A stretch of 64,000 nucleotides of DNA from Maratus speciosus (GCA_963932465.1 OZ010794.1:215662633-215726632); one strand, 5' to 3'; counted from the first letter of the stretch, positions 1-11,125 are shown. A program made the numbers and translations. The notes: generated by a model from the letters alone, not told the origin.

Positions 1-166
1 TGTGAAGTAACATTACAGAAAAAAATGCTCGCAAAAATATATAAAACATTTTCGTAAACACATTAATTCAACATTTAATACCTTACAGGGTTCGTACGGG
101 TCCTTGAATTTCCCGACTAAGAAATTCTTTGGTACCAGTATTTTCTTATGGAAAATCTCTCATTAA

Positions 167-377
167 CCCCTTAACCTACAATGACGCGCATAGCCCGAGT
201 GCGATGATCGAGCCAAATGTAAATTTTTCTTACCACTAAAATTTCACAGTAAATTTAGTTTAATTCAAATATCGAAATTCCATGATTAAACAAGTCGAAA
301 ATATCTATTAAATTTTAGTGGTAGCTATGGATTTGCCAAACCGTGGAACTGTTAAAAGTAAATCATAGGTTAAGGGG
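167..377. mobile_element. TTAA-bounded MITE, type 1
   Basis: This 211-bp element has ends CCCCTTAACCTA and its inverse, flanked by TTAA at 163-166 and 378-381. TTAA duplication with C-rich short inverted ends is characteristic of piggyBac-superfamily non-autonomous elements (family knowledge). It has no coding capacity. The right half of a second copy lies at 14580-14719. Confidence 0.72.
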
Positions 378-381
378 TTAA

Positions 382-581
382 CCCCTTGGGGACGAGCGAC
401 ACGTATACGTGCCGTATGAAGCGCTCAGAATCCTTGTTTTTCCTCACCAGTAAAATTTTACTGTAAAATTTGACTTATTTAATCAGCGCATTTTCTCCAT
501 TCAAGAAGACACAAATTTCTGTTTTTAAGAAACGGTGACAAAAGGTTAAAAATTACGTAAAAGGCTCCCGTCCCGAAGGGG
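382..581. mobile_element. TTAA-bounded MITE, type 2 (copy 1)
   Basis: A 200-bp element with ends CCCCTTGGGGACG and CCCCTTCGGGACG (inverse), flanked by TTAA at 378-381 and 582-585. The left TTAA is shared with the type 1 element next to it. Two other copies lie at 2398-2597 and 22115-22301 in the opposite orientation; the internal sequence is well conserved, suggesting a fairly recent family. Confidence 0.87.
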
Positions 582-585
582 TTAA

Positions 586-2169
586 AGGCAGGCAAAATTT
601 CGTCCGTTTAAACTAAATTTATTTTTCTATAAAAAATTCTGATACTTGGCCTTGAAAATAACGGTACCCGTACGAACTATGCCTTAATAGGTACATTTTT
701 TTGACACAATAAACAAAAAATAGGCAAATGGTAAGAATAAATATATTTTTTATATTTTGAATATCAAGATCGTTTTTTAATTTTTTTGATAAATAAATAA
801 ACGATGAAATAGCATGTGTGCAAAAAGTACCCCATAAGCTAGAAAACCTTCATGAACAAGTAAAATCGACATTTGTATGCTATAATAAGAGGGATAAGAT
901 TTTCGACGTTTTGGTTACCAGTGCAGTCTTAGAAAAAACATTGTTTTTTTCAATCGCAAAATTGTTCCGATTAAATCAAATAATATTTTCTCTAAGATTA
1001 TACTGGTATGAAAAAAGTCGAAAATCTCATCCCTGTAATAACATACTCGAATGAAAACTGCAATCTACTTTCTGCTAGTTTTTCCAGATATATATCAAAT
1101 GCAGTTTTATTCTTGTGCGGGTACAAGGTTTTCAATAAATGGAATCTTATTGAAAGAACCTTAAAGATTAAATATAATTTTATTAATTTAATCTCAAAAT
1201 CGTTTTTGTAAGATGTATTAAAATAAGTAAATAAATCAATGATGAAGTAGTATGCGAGTAGAAAATAGCCGATTAAAATAAAATCTGTATAAGGAATTGA
1301 AATGAAAATTTGTAAGCCATAATAGTATACTCGAATCAGAAATTCTAATCTGCTTTGACAGATATTTTCATCCTCTTAAAAATAAAAGTTATTTATTATG
1401 AAATGAAATTATTCTATTTGTACTGGCATTGTAATTAGAAATGTATGCAAAAGGATGTAATAAGTTTTTTTTTTTTTTTTTTTTAACCATTTGGAGAAAT
1501 GGTTATTGTCCTCTGTCAGGGTAGGAAATCAAAACCATATCTGAAGAGTTTTATTGGTTGAATCCCGCATGGTCTATACTGTAATGTGTATTTCCCTTTA
1601 CTTTCAACAGAGATGGATACTTCTGTTGCCACTATGACAAAAAAAGTAATAAAAACTAAAAAAAAATTAATAACTCAGATACAAATTGCGATACAGCTTT
1701 CAAACAAATTGCATTTAAAAGTACATTTTGTTCTCTATACGACGGTGTAAAAAGTAATATTGTGGGATGTTTAGAAATTTAAGAATGAAATTTCATTTAA
1801 AATTGGTCGTCAGATTTCTAGGAAATCTGAGGATGGAAAAGCCTTTTCCCGAACAGCTAATGAAATGCTTGGATAATACGTAAGTTTCAGGTGGATAATA
1901 CGTAAGTTTCAGGAAATCTGAAGAGTCGCAGGCGATCTTTGTCTCTTGCAATTTCCACGTGTAACAACACTATTAATGTTTAATTCATGGCGTACGTAAT
2001 GTATGATCAACTCCGTGCGATTTTTTATGTCTTAAATTTTAGTCTTTGAAAAAATCATTTTCCAAATGGTCGTAGTAATTTGTTAAATTGTTTTTTTTTA
2101 AACAAATCTAATTTTCTTAACGTGAAGCTTTTTAATTTTCAATTGTGTTTATCTTTTACTATGTTATGC

Positions 2170-2204
<35 letters not shown>

Positions 2205-2393
2205 TCAGTATGATAAAGAATCATCTTAAACATTTTTATTGTTTGTTGAAAATAAAAAAAAATAATATATTTTACATGGAGACAAAAAATAGCAAAAATT
2301 TTCTTCATTGTTATTAGTTTAATTTCAAAATCAATGCGGGTTTCCTGTTTCTGAATAATTGATGTGATAAATTTATTAAGGGTCTCAGGACTC
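586..2393. other. unannotated AT-rich spacer
   Basis: No gene is visible. Part of 780-1080 and 1200-1370 resemble each other (both hold a GATGAAnTAGnATG-like motif) and may be a diverged direct repeat. There are T tracts at 1465-1484 and 2172-2203. Short open frames at 818-1211 match nothing I know and are compositionally like their surroundings. Confidence 0.5.
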
Positions 2394-2397
2394 TTAA

Positions 2398-2597
2398 CCC
2401 CTTCGGGACGGGAGCCTTTTACGTAATTTTTAATCTTTTGTCACCGTTTTTTAAAAACAGAAATTTGTGTCTTCTTGGATCGAGAAAATGCGCTGATTAA
2501 ATAAGGCAAATTTTACAGTAAAATTTTACTGGTGAGGAAAAACAAGGATTCTGAGCGCTTCATGCGGCACGTATACGTGTCGCTCGTCCCCAAGGGG
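2398..2597. mobile_element. TTAA-bounded MITE, type 2 (copy 2)
   Basis: A 200-bp copy inverted relative to the one at 382-581, flanked by TTAA at 2394-2397 and 2598-2601. It differs from copy 1 by only a few substitutions. Confidence 0.88.
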
Positions 2598-3182
2598 TTA
2601 AAGGGGTCCGGGACCCAAAAATCTTCAAATTTTGTAAAAACACTTTATTACATTAAAAAAATCTCTGTTTTTTCTGCTTAAAATGTCTATTAAATCGTGT
2701 TTCTATCTTAATTAGAACAAGAAATATTATTTTTTTCGTTTTGGTTTGTTTTCAAAATCTAGCTTTCAAGCAATGGCTGTCATGGAAACGACTTCTTGTA
2801 AAAATGGGATTTTCTTCATGATGATTTTTTCACCATTTCTAATGTTTAAATTCTTATAACTCTAGAACTGTTAAAGTTAAATGGTTCAAACTTGGAACAT
2901 GTCTTTTTCAATTATTTTACTTTAATTTTGATTCAGCATATTTGAAAAAAATATTGCTTTTGAAAATATTATTATTTTTTTAATTTGCACCATTTTTTTG
3001 ATGTGAAAACTTCTTTAGGCGCGTTGAGCTTTTTTTGAGATGGGGAAAAACCACTGATTTCCAGACACTGTAACGTAACGACATGCCAGCATTTTGACAC
3101 ATAGGCACTAGAGCGCCAAGCGGTGAATGACAGGAACTTTTCCCTCTTTAGCTCAATCCGCAAAAGAAGAAGGAAGCTAATA

Positions 3183-3379
3183 CACTATGACGCAAAAGTT
3201 TAGACAATGAAGAAATTCTTACATACTTTGAAAAATATTTATTCAATTTTCAAATCACTGCTTGAAATTAATGTGCTGTACATATAAACAATATTTATAA
3301 CAAAGAAAAGTGGAATTGTGCATATTGCAATAAATTAAATGGTAACAAAAATAAACTGCTGTCTCAAAAGTTTAGACAC
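3183..3379. repeat. Tc1 IR/DR, 3' side of transposase
   Basis: The outer repeat at 3183-3210 and an inner repeat at 3361-3379 are in direct orientation and share CAAAAGTTTAGACA. These are probably transposase binding sites. The inner copy differs from its partner at the other end (4512-4530) at one of 19 positions. Confidence 0.85.
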
Positions 3380-3408
3380 AAATTAAATAAAATCGAAATA
3401 AACAATTT

Positions 3409-4404
3409 TTAAAACCTGGTTGCGCATCCATGCTTATGTATTACGTCATATACACGGGATTGCATGGGAGAAACTAAATCTTGCATAGTTTGTGGATCGA
3501 TATCGTACCATGCATTCTCAATAGATGTCTTAAGTTCCTTTTCAGAAGAGTATTGTCTAGCCTTGCTATAAACTTTGCGACACATGATGCTCCAAAGGTT
3601 TTCTATAGGGTTAAGATCTGGGCTACATGCTGGCCAGTCGAGAACTCTTATATTATGGGAATTAAACCAAGATTTTGAATGTTTTGCAGTGTGAATTGAA
3701 GCATTGTCTTGCTGAAATTCCCACGGAGGACCCCCTAGAAGCTCAGCAAATGGCAGTAGGTTTTCATCTAATGTCTGTGTATAATGCTGTGAAGTTTGAC
3801 GACCACTGGTGAAGGTCAGAGATACTTGTCCATTATAGCAAAAGGCTGCCCAAACCATCACCGAGCCCCCTCCTTGTCTGCGACTAAAAAAACGTCGAGG
3901 TTCCTTCCGCAAGTCATGCCAATACGATAAACAACCATCTGGACCATCCAGATTCCACTTTTTTTCATCGCTAAATATGACTGACTGCCATTTCTCTCCA
4001 TATGACATATGCTTTCGAGCCCACATAAGTCTTTGTAACTTATGATGTGGTTTCAGAGCTGGTTTCTTCTGCATTTTGCTATAAACGATTGTTCCTTTTT
4101 CCAAAATTCGTCTACGAATCGTATCCTTTGATACAGAGAGTCCCGATGAGCTTTGAACTCCACGTACGCTCATTTGTTGAGTACTCGCTAGTCTTTGTAT
4201 CAGGCGATCCTCTCGTACATTTGTCACACGTGGCCTCCCAGACCGACATTTTGCTTTATATTCGGAACCACTCGATAAAACTCGATAAATAGATTTTTTT
4301 GACCTATTAATAATAGCAGAAATTTCAGAAACGCTCTTCCCTTCACCTTTCAACTGCCAAATCCTTGAAACCTCATTCACTTGAATTTCTTTAGCTCTCG
4401 GCAT
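3409..4404 (-). CDS. Tc1-type transposase, DD34E, full length
   Basis: Encodes a 331-residue cut-and-paste transposase of the IS630-Tc1-mariner superfamily, which would bind the element's ends and excise and insert it at TA in the nucleus. The N-terminus (about 1-110) is a bipartite helix-turn-helix region with an AT-hook-like RSGRPR at 54-59. The catalytic domain carries Asp146 (in FSDEKKW), Asp233 (in QQDNASIH) and Glu268 (in SPDLNPIENLW), with 34 residues between the second Asp and the Glu: the classic DD34E spacing. The glycine-rich GGGSVMVWAAF block at 178-188 is also typical. I start at the ATG giving MPRAKEIQ; an upstream in-frame TTG would add six residues but is not a likely eukaryotic start. 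Length is normal for the family (about 340). No stop, frameshift or missing catalytic residue is visible. No intron is apparent. Confidence 0.94.
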   Translation of the reverse strand: MPRAKEIQVNEVSRIWQLKGEGKSVSEISAIINRSKKSIYRVLSSGSEYKAKCRSGRPRVTNVREDRLIQRLASTQQMSVRGVQSSSGLSVSKDTIRRRILEKGTIVYSKMQKKPALKPHHKLQRLMWARKHMSYGEKWQSVIFSDEKKWNLDGPDGCLSYWHDLRKEPRRFFSRRQGGGSVMVWAAFCYNGQVSLTFTSGRQTSQHYTQTLDENLLPFAELLGGPPWEFQQDNASIHTAKHSKSWFNSHNIRVLDWPACSPDLNPIENLWSIMCRKVYSKARQYSSEKELKTSIENAWYDIDPQTMQDLVSPMQSRVYDVIHKHGCATRF

Positions 4405-4511
4405 GTCGACTATGAAGCGCAATCGTTTGCAGAACTTAAGTACTCCAAATTTGTGACATCATCGATTCTAAATTTGCATATGCCAGCGAATATTCAAAGA
4501 AATTTAGAATA

Positions 4512-4708
4512 GTGTCTAAACTTTTGCGACAAGCACATTTGAATTTTTATGAAAAAAATTAGTATTATAGCAAATAAAACGACTGTCTTTTGTACATAGC
4601 ATTTTAAATCAGTTTTTGAATATATTTACAGGTTTTTGTAATTCTGACGTCATAATTCTACATTTTAAAGCTGAATGACGTCATTGTCTAAACTTTTGCG
4701 TCATAGTG
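4512..4708. repeat. Tc1 IR/DR, 5' side of transposase
   Basis: The inner repeat is at 4512-4530 and the outer repeat at 4681-4708, in direct orientation to each other and inverted relative to the other end. The 178-bp distance to the tip is the same at both ends. Confidence 0.85.
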
Positions 4709-4907
4709 TACTCACTTTTTCTCCCGGCGTATTGCTAAAACAAATTATCATTTTGTTCTTCGTCAGTTAAAATGAATTATACCGTATTCGTGACCTACCT
4801 ATTTCGTGTAACTAAAAACCGATAACGCTGTATTTTATCGTGTTGATGGTCTGGTCAATAACCAACAGTATTGGCGGGAATTTCGATTACGGAAGATAAA
4901 ACACGAT

Positions 4908-5230
4908 GCACAGATGTCAGATACGCACTTGGGTACCTAATTGACAGCAAAATGGCGTTACTTTATTTTACAAGGTAACCCGGCTTCTGTTGCTTATTTA
5001 TTAATAAATTGTTCATTTACTTTTATTTTATTTTTTTAAATTGTACAATTGTTTTGTTCTATAGTTATTAATGAAATTACCGTTTATTTATTGTTGTTTA
5101 CTTTTTAAAACAATAGAAAATAATTTAAAAATATATAAATATATATTGTAACTGGTATTGGAAAACGGGCTTTCGCCAAATTGGCGTTAAAAAATCGCGC
5201 CAAACCTGGTTCGTATATCACATCTCTGCC
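4908..5230. mobile_element. miniature element family A (copy 3)
   Basis: About 323 bp with inverted ends related to GGCACAGATGTCATATACG. The same internal order (GGTACCTAA, an AACCCGGCT block, a TTATTTATTAATAAATTGTT stretch, then GCCAAATTGGCGT) recurs at 56453-57176 and 61521-62054. The left tip has lost a base and no target duplication is evident, so this is an older copy. Confidence 0.62.
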
Positions 5231-6068
5231 AAATTCTCGGTTTTTTGATTTTTCGACTTTTTATCCAAATTTTCCGAATTTTTAAAATTTTCCCTTTCAT
5301 TGTATCCCAAACACTACCTTCATACCAAATTTCAAGATTCTAGGGATGCAGGACGTACCTCTGAGTTTTGATGATCTGTGAATCAGTGTCGAAAAGGCGA
5401 AAGTTTAAGTTCATATATCTTCTGAAATAAAAAAGATAGAAACGTGAAATTTCAGCATTTAGTTCCATTTCCACATTACTTTAGATTTACGAAGTTTCAA
5501 ATTTCTGGGAATCACCAACACAAAGATATTGGGGGTCAAAAGTACCCTGAGTTGCTTCCAGAAAAAGATGCTTACGGCTGTGCTTTCAAGACTTGACAGG
5601 GGCACTGCCGTGTCCCCATATGCTTTCATTAGTGCTGCTACACAATTCAACGCGTAAAACATTTCCGGACGATTAAAAAAACACACACGTAATTGTTGAA
5701 GTTTTCACTTCTATTCGCACTCCCGGAGTGCCACTGTTTTTTATTTTTTTTATTGTTTCGTTAAGTATTTTTTATTTTTTTTTTAATTAATATTTTTAAA
5801 AATGCTGAATCTAAATTAACACTTATATATTTCTGTTTATTTAATTGAACACAAAATTAAATTCTATAAATAACCTTTCGAGTTATAACTATTTTTACTT
5901 ACCCCACTTTTTTAATGAATTTTAAATTAAAAATTTTTTTAAAAAAATTATGAGAAGTTTTATCATGTGATTTTGTTTACAAATGATATGGTTAATCATC
6001 ACAAAAAAATTCAGAATTTTAACAAAATAAATAAAAATTATTTTTAAATGTGTCCCGGACCCCCTTAA

Positions 6069-6816
6069 AGCTTCAAAAATTTCGAAATTTTAATTTTTCT
6101 AGATGCTAAAATTTTCAAATTTAATTTTTTTTAGTTGTTAAACTCCTAACTTTTCTGAACATTTTGATATAACAGTTTCCTTGAAATTTCTATTAGAACA
6201 GAAGTTATGGCTTTTAGAATTTTACCCGCTCAACAGCTTCACCGGCGTTTCCGAAAATTTGAAGTCATTTTTCTCCAAATGCCGTTTTTGGTCATAAAGC
6301 GCAGGATATCTCAAAAAGTTCAGAATAATTCTTCATGAAATTTTCAAAACATATATTTCATGTTATTCTGTATAATCTGAAGCTAAAATATCATTTTTAT
6401 TCTTTCGAAAAATATTTTTTAAGTGATTATTCTGCTGAAAATTTCAAAATTTTGAATTAGCTAAATACAACGTTGTATTAAAAATATAAAAATGCTTTAA
6501 GTACAAATTTATTTTGGTTCATTATATTTTCTACAGTCTTTAGTATAATGAGCCACTAAAAATTCCATTCTAGTCTCAAAATTTATTTTGTAATCCTGCG
6601 CGTTAGCCGTTACACAATTTTTCTGCTCGACAAATGACTGGCAGTTCGGAGCGACCTATAAATACTAATTCTGCATCTTGCAATTTTTTAAATACATAAA
6701 ATGAAAGACATACGTATATCTTCAATCACAATAAAAATTGTGTTTTTAAACCATATACATATGATGATTTCATATGTTCAAAATGGGCTTTTTTCCCCCT
6801 TTTTTTCAACTTAATG
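6069..6816. other. unannotated spacer
   Basis: No gene or clear repeat boundary is visible in this AT-rich stretch. Its low-complexity, TTTTC-rich text resembles the flanking 2602-6064 repeat in style only. Confidence 0.4.
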
Positions 6817-6969
6817 CAGGGGTGGTCAACTGTGGCACGCTAGGCACCAATAACATTTTATAGTAATCATCATTGCCATAAGTAATAATCGAATCTCTGC
6901 GGTGCAAGGACTACTATTTTTTTAAAAAATAGTGGTATGAGGCGTTCCACAGTTGGCCACCCATGCCTG
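6817..6969. mobile_element. short hAT-like MITE
   Basis: About 153 bp with inverted ends CAGGGGTGGTCAACTGTGG and CAGGCATGGGTGGCCAACTG (inverse). Ends starting CAGGGGTGG are typical of hAT-superfamily elements (family knowledge). The flanks share AATGC, but a clean 8-bp target duplication is not resolved. Confidence 0.58.
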
Positions 6970-7003
6970 AATGCAATTTACGCTCATTTGACTAATAGTT
7001 TAA

Positions 7004-7202
7004 CACTACAACCACCATAACGGTCATTTGACTGGTACCGAATAAAAATATGTCGATTCGAGCCAGAAATTTCTTTATAAAATAATATTAAATATGTACC
7101 ACAGAGAAATAAGTTAAATGAATACATTAAATTGTTTTAAATAAAAATTCTGTTGTAAAATATTTTTATAACACTTGTGCATAATTTCCGGCGGTTCCAG
7201 TG
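7004..7202. mobile_element. TTAA-bounded MITE, type 3
   Basis: A 199-bp element flanked by TTAA at 7000-7003 and 7203-7206, with ends CACTACAACCACC and CACTGGAACCGCC (inverse). Its interior (the stretch around GAAATTTCTTTA and the run before ATTCTGTTGTAA) is shared with the element at 12626-12825. Confidence 0.76.
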
Positions 7203-7477
7203 TTAATGAAAATTGTTTGTGTTTATAAAAAATTGAATGTTCGGAGAACTTTGATTACATTTAACGCCTGTTAAAATTTAAATATTTTTTGAACAGAAAT
7301 AAATGTTCATCGCCTTTGAATATTATATTTCTAGAACTTCAAGATTCTGTGGATTTCTACTGGTCTGTATTTAGAATAATAGTATTTTTGAAGAAAAGAA
7401 TTCGCGCTGTAATTTGATAACGTTGGTGACAATAATTACAATCCGAAAAATCTATGCCAAATTTTCTGAGGAGTTAT

Positions 7478-8171
7478 TCCTTTGCACTCTTGGGGTGATT
7501 GTCACTCAACACTAGTGTTGTCAGGAATCCCGCGTAAGTCAGGGCTACAAATGCTGACGACACCATTAATATCTCACAGTTTATTTCCCCACCTTTAATC
7601 ACAGCTAATTTCGAAGTGTTATAAGTAAGCGAACAAACTTAATGCTGGAATCGGGCGTAAATTAACACAGTTGCGCCACCTTGTGGACGGAGTGATAATT
7701 CACATACGCGGGGTTTTAGTTCGGCGCGTATTTTCTAAATCTTTAGTCATTCGTGGAAATGAATTTTGTTTGCCGCATTTATTGCAAAACAATGGCGTAG
7801 CGAGTGGGGCGTCCAGATGCATTTGACACCACGAAGATTTCTGCGCCTTATCAGAAGCACTTCAGTTATTAATCAAGGTGAAAAAACTTTACAATTTTAG
7901 TGGTGTGAGTAAGAAAACAGTTAGTTATCTACCTGTAGTTCACACTCCATCCGCTACGTGGCACATGACCTTGATTGATGTGACCTCGCTCTTAATCTTG
8001 CGGTTACTTCTACCATTTAAGATAGGACGCTTAATTATATCGCTTTGGCTAATTTTGCCGTTAGATGAGGCGAAGAAAACTACTTTAACATACTGGTGCC
8101 CAAAGCATTTGGAGCGCGGAATGTTTGACAACATTAGTGGTGAGTGAGAGTCACCTCTCGAGTGCAAATGG
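7478..8171. mobile_element. TTAA element with ~54-bp inverted ends
   Basis: Imperfect inverted repeats of about 54 bp (TTTGCACTCttggGGTGA on the left; TTTGCACTCgagAGGTGA, inverse, on the right) bound this ~694-bp element. TTAA is present at 8172-8175; the left counterpart at 7474-7477 has mutated to TTAT. TTAA followed by a TTTGCACTC-like end is common in piggyBac-type elements (family knowledge). Overlapping open frames on both strands inside it have no recognisable product. Confidence 0.68.
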
Positions 8172-8175
8172 TTAA

Positions 8176-9523
8176 CCCTTTAACTGTTTGTGCCGGTGGG
8201 GCAAAAATAATTTGCTGCTATCTTCGATACTAAAAGCTTTTGGATACCACATAATTTTAACTGTAATCTTTGATTTTTTTAAATGGCATACTTTTTCGAA
8301 AGTACAAATCCAAGTATTTTAGTATTTAAAAAAAAAAAAAAAAAGGTGATGGATCCTTATTTATAATTTATTGTGTCAAAAAAAAAAGAAAAAAAAAGAG
8401 AAAGAGTGGGAAAATGGTTAAAACATCAAACATAATATGAATTCCTCCAACACTGCGTACAGAATTGAGTATTTTTAATGAGAAGTCGCGCATTTCAAAT
8501 GTTAAAATTTATGGGAACACTAATAAGTATTAGTATTTGTAATTGTATTAGTAAACTTTGAATGTATCCCTAAAAGTCAGTCTATAACTAAGGGATTCCC
8601 CATTTTGTGATTCATTAAAATAATATACTTTCAAAATTTCACCATAAATTAAACTAAATGGTACTTTCTTTAGCGTTTATAACAATACACGTCACATATT
8701 GTATTCATTTTAACCGTAGTTATTATGTAAATGGCATTTTGCAAACTTTGTTTATATTTTTTAGTTAAAGTGTATTCGTTCATATAAATGAGCAATTTAG
8801 CAAAATATAGCAAATATGTTATTGGAATATATTATATGTTTAATAAGTCATTATTATTTCTCTCATAATAGTCATTGAACTAGTCATCGATTATGAATAG
8901 TTTTGAAATAATAATATCATTTCGTGCTGGAGAAGGTGTATTTAAAATACGTGAGTAGGTACTTTTATTCATTAATTAATTAACATTTGGCAGCTCTCAC
9001 TTATTATTCCAAAACTTATGAACCCATATAATGGTGAATTTATTATTCGTATGGTTACATGACCGCATTTCTAAATAAATTTATGAATAGATTCTCATAT
9101 TTAAGCGTATAATTCAAGTGTAATAAACACAAACAGTTTGATCATTTCTCGTAATTTATTATGGGTTTTTAGTACTGCATATTTGTCATTTTTCTTTTCA
9201 TTAATCACTACGTTTAACATTAGAATAACCGTCAGATTAAAGTAATCAAATAATCTAAAACTTCTCGATAAACAGCAATCTTTGAATCGTACATTTTTAA
9301 CCGTTGAAACGTAGCGACCTTTATAATAAAATTTCTAATGTTTTTTGCAACATGATATGCTTGATTTGAATGAAGTAAATTCGTATTATGTTTATCTTTG
9401 TTTTATCTTGTTGTTCTTTTGAATTGAAATATAAACAATTGTATAGCGACTCTTTAAAAATAAATTAAACTTTTAAATTTCATTGTTATACATAAAATTA
9501 CATTTTCGTCTTAAAAATTTATA
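8176..9523. other. unannotated AT-rich spacer
   Basis: No gene, inverted repeat or recognisable element is seen. A-rich runs lie at about 8328-8345 and 8378-8400. Confidence 0.5.
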
Positions 9524-9525
9524 TA

Positions 9526-11125
9526 CCGGATGTTCCAAAAGTCAGGACGAACTTCAAAAATGAATAATTCGAAAACGAATCAAGATACAAATATACGGTT
9601 TGCACCAAACGGATGGAAAAGAAACCTGGTTTTGTGTGGCAACGAAAAAATAATTATGTTGGCGACCAATAGATGGCGCTGTCGTATTTCTGATGTAGGA
9701 ATATGCAAAGCAACAAACGATATAAAAATGAGCAACTGCAGCAGGTAATGGCAGTTGAAGCTTGTATGCATCGAAATGCTGTCCATAGTTGAGAAAGCAC
9801 TCTTACTTAAACTGTATTATAAGAATTCGGAAAGTACCATTGCTGCATTACGAGCATATCGCTACGTGAAGGGTATGCGGATAGCAAAGGTCCAATAACG
9901 TCTTCTGCATTGAACAAAATGATGAAGAAATTTGAAGCTACAGATTCTTTGGCGTCACGTAAAAGAAGTGGACCTCCCTCAATAGCCGCTGTTGTTGCTA
10001 CGACAGTGGAGCAGACGGTGCAATCCATGTCGGCGGTTGCTGAACATGGGGAGTGCAGTGCTCGAGAATTTTCGAGGCAGACAGGAGTGTCGTACGGAAG
10101 TGTCTGGAGATCACTGCGAATAACTTTGCAACGGTATCCCTACAAGTTGCAACATAACCAAGAACTGAAACCTCCTGACTTCGACTCTCGCCAAGATTTT
10201 GCGAATTTGGTATTCAATAAGATGGAAGAGCAGCACGACTGGCTTCACACTGTGCTTTGGACAGACGAAGCGCATTTCACACTCTCTGGCGCTGTTTACA
10301 CCCACAATTGTCGAGTGTGGACCGCAGAAAATCCACATGCATTTGTTGAGGTAACCTTGCTAGAGCCTAAAGTGACAGTCTAATGTGGCTTTACTGCTGA
10401 TTTCATAATTGGTCCATTTTATTTCGAGAAAGTCACACAGACGGGTTTCAAAACAGTTTCTGTTACTTGTCAGCGATATGTAGCACTGTTCAGAACAACA
10501 TTATTCCTGAACTGCAAGCGCAACAGGCACTACAAACAGTCACCGTTATGCAACATGGAACACCACCTCATATTGCTCTTCCTGTGCAACGGCTGCTACG
10601 CTCAACATTTGGGGAGGATCGCATTATCAGTCACTACTTTAATCACGCATAGACTCCAAGATATCCTGATCTGACACCCTGTGGCGTTTGGCTGTGGGGA
10701 TTCTTGAAGTCAAAAGTGTACCGCGACCAACCGGCATCACTAGCAGCACTGAAAGATGCCATCCGCCAAAATGTGTCTGCCATAACGCAAGAAATGTTAC
10801 TAAATGCTATGAATGGTGTGGTGCCTCGTCTCACAGCTGTACTAGAAAGTATGATAGACAGCACACTGAACATTTACTGTAGTACTAATTAACTGTAATT
10901 AAGCTGACTTGTAAGTTTAAATTTTTTTTTCATTTGTAAATCATCTTTTGGTGCAATAAAACACTATAGCGCCATCTGTTGGTCGCCAACAGAACTATTT
11001 TTTCTTCGTTGCCACACAAAACCCGGTTTCTTTTCCATCCGTTTGGTGCAAACCGTATCTCTGTATGTCGATTCGTTTTCGAATTATACATTTTTAAAGT
11101 TCGTCCTAACTTTTGGATCACCCGG
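9526..11125 (+). mobile_element. mariner-type transposon with ~155-bp inverted ends
   Basis: A 1600-bp element flanked by TA (9524-9525 and 11126-11127) with unusually long, roughly 90%-identical terminal inverted repeats at 9526-9680 and 10969-11125. Both begin CCGG and end in the GATGGCGCT block. A degenerate transposase lies between them. Similarity of the ends suggests moderate age. Confidence 0.91.
9776..10892 (+). pseudogene. dead mariner-type transposase (DUF4817 type)
   Basis: The remnant reads through an N-terminal DUF4817-like helix-turn-helix segment (VEKALLLKLYYKN), then MMKKFEATDSL, then a catalytic region with LWTDEAHFTLSG (first Asp kept), CGFTADFIIGPFYFE, MQHGTPPHIA and PDLTPCGVWLWGF. 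In related transposases the second motif has Asp where this has His, and the third has Asp where this has Gly, so two of three catalytic residues are lost. There is a frameshift near 9880, a TAA at 10381-10383, another frameshift near 10480 and a TAG near 10649. The C-terminal tail (ALKDAIRQNVSAITQEML) is well preserved. It cannot make an active enzyme. Confidence 0.87.

Larger units (their letters stand above)
83..687. mobile_element. possible outer element around two MITEs
   Basis: The sequence GTTCGTACGGGT near position 90 recurs in inverted orientation near 664-678, each a few bases inside a TTAA-like tetramer. Removing the two nested TTAA miniature elements leaves about 190 bp, a plausible miniature element. 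The arms are short and uneven, so the boundaries are tentative. Confidence 0.3.
3183..4708 (-). mobile_element. intact Tc1-type transposon with IR/DR ends
   Basis: A 1526-bp element with perfect 28-bp terminal inverted repeats (3183-3210 and 4681-4708, beginning CACTATGACGC), flanked by TA at 3181-3182 and 4709-4710. Each end holds a second internal repeat of the core CAAAAGTTTAGACA, both 178 bp from the tip, giving the two-sites-per-end (IR/DR) layout known from Sleeping Beauty-like Tc1 elements. It encodes one uninterrupted transposase. Every part needed for an autonomous element is visible; activity is inference. It lies inside a larger TTAA-bounded repeat. Confidence 0.94.
2602..6064. mobile_element. 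large TTAA-bounded repeat hosting a Tc1
   Basis: The ends read GGGGTCCGGGAC after TTAA on the left (2598-2601) and GTCCCGGACCCC before TTAA on the right (6065-6068), a near-perfect short inverted repeat. The interval holds the intact Tc1 element (3183-4708) and a type A miniature element (4908-5230); without them it is about 1.6 kb. No transposase is recognisable. A minus-strand open frame at 5459-5686 (75 codons) matches nothing I know. The two ends may belong to one non-autonomous element or be a coincidence of related ends. Confidence 0.4.

Noticed and set aside
4405..4422. A longer Tc1 transposase beginning six residues upstream
   Set aside because: The upstream codon is TTG. The ATG at 4402-4404 gives the usual Tc1 N-terminus (MPRAKEIQ).
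5459..5686. 75-codon minus-strand open frame as a gene
   Set aside because: No recognisable motif, inside a TTAA-bounded repeat, and no supporting start context.
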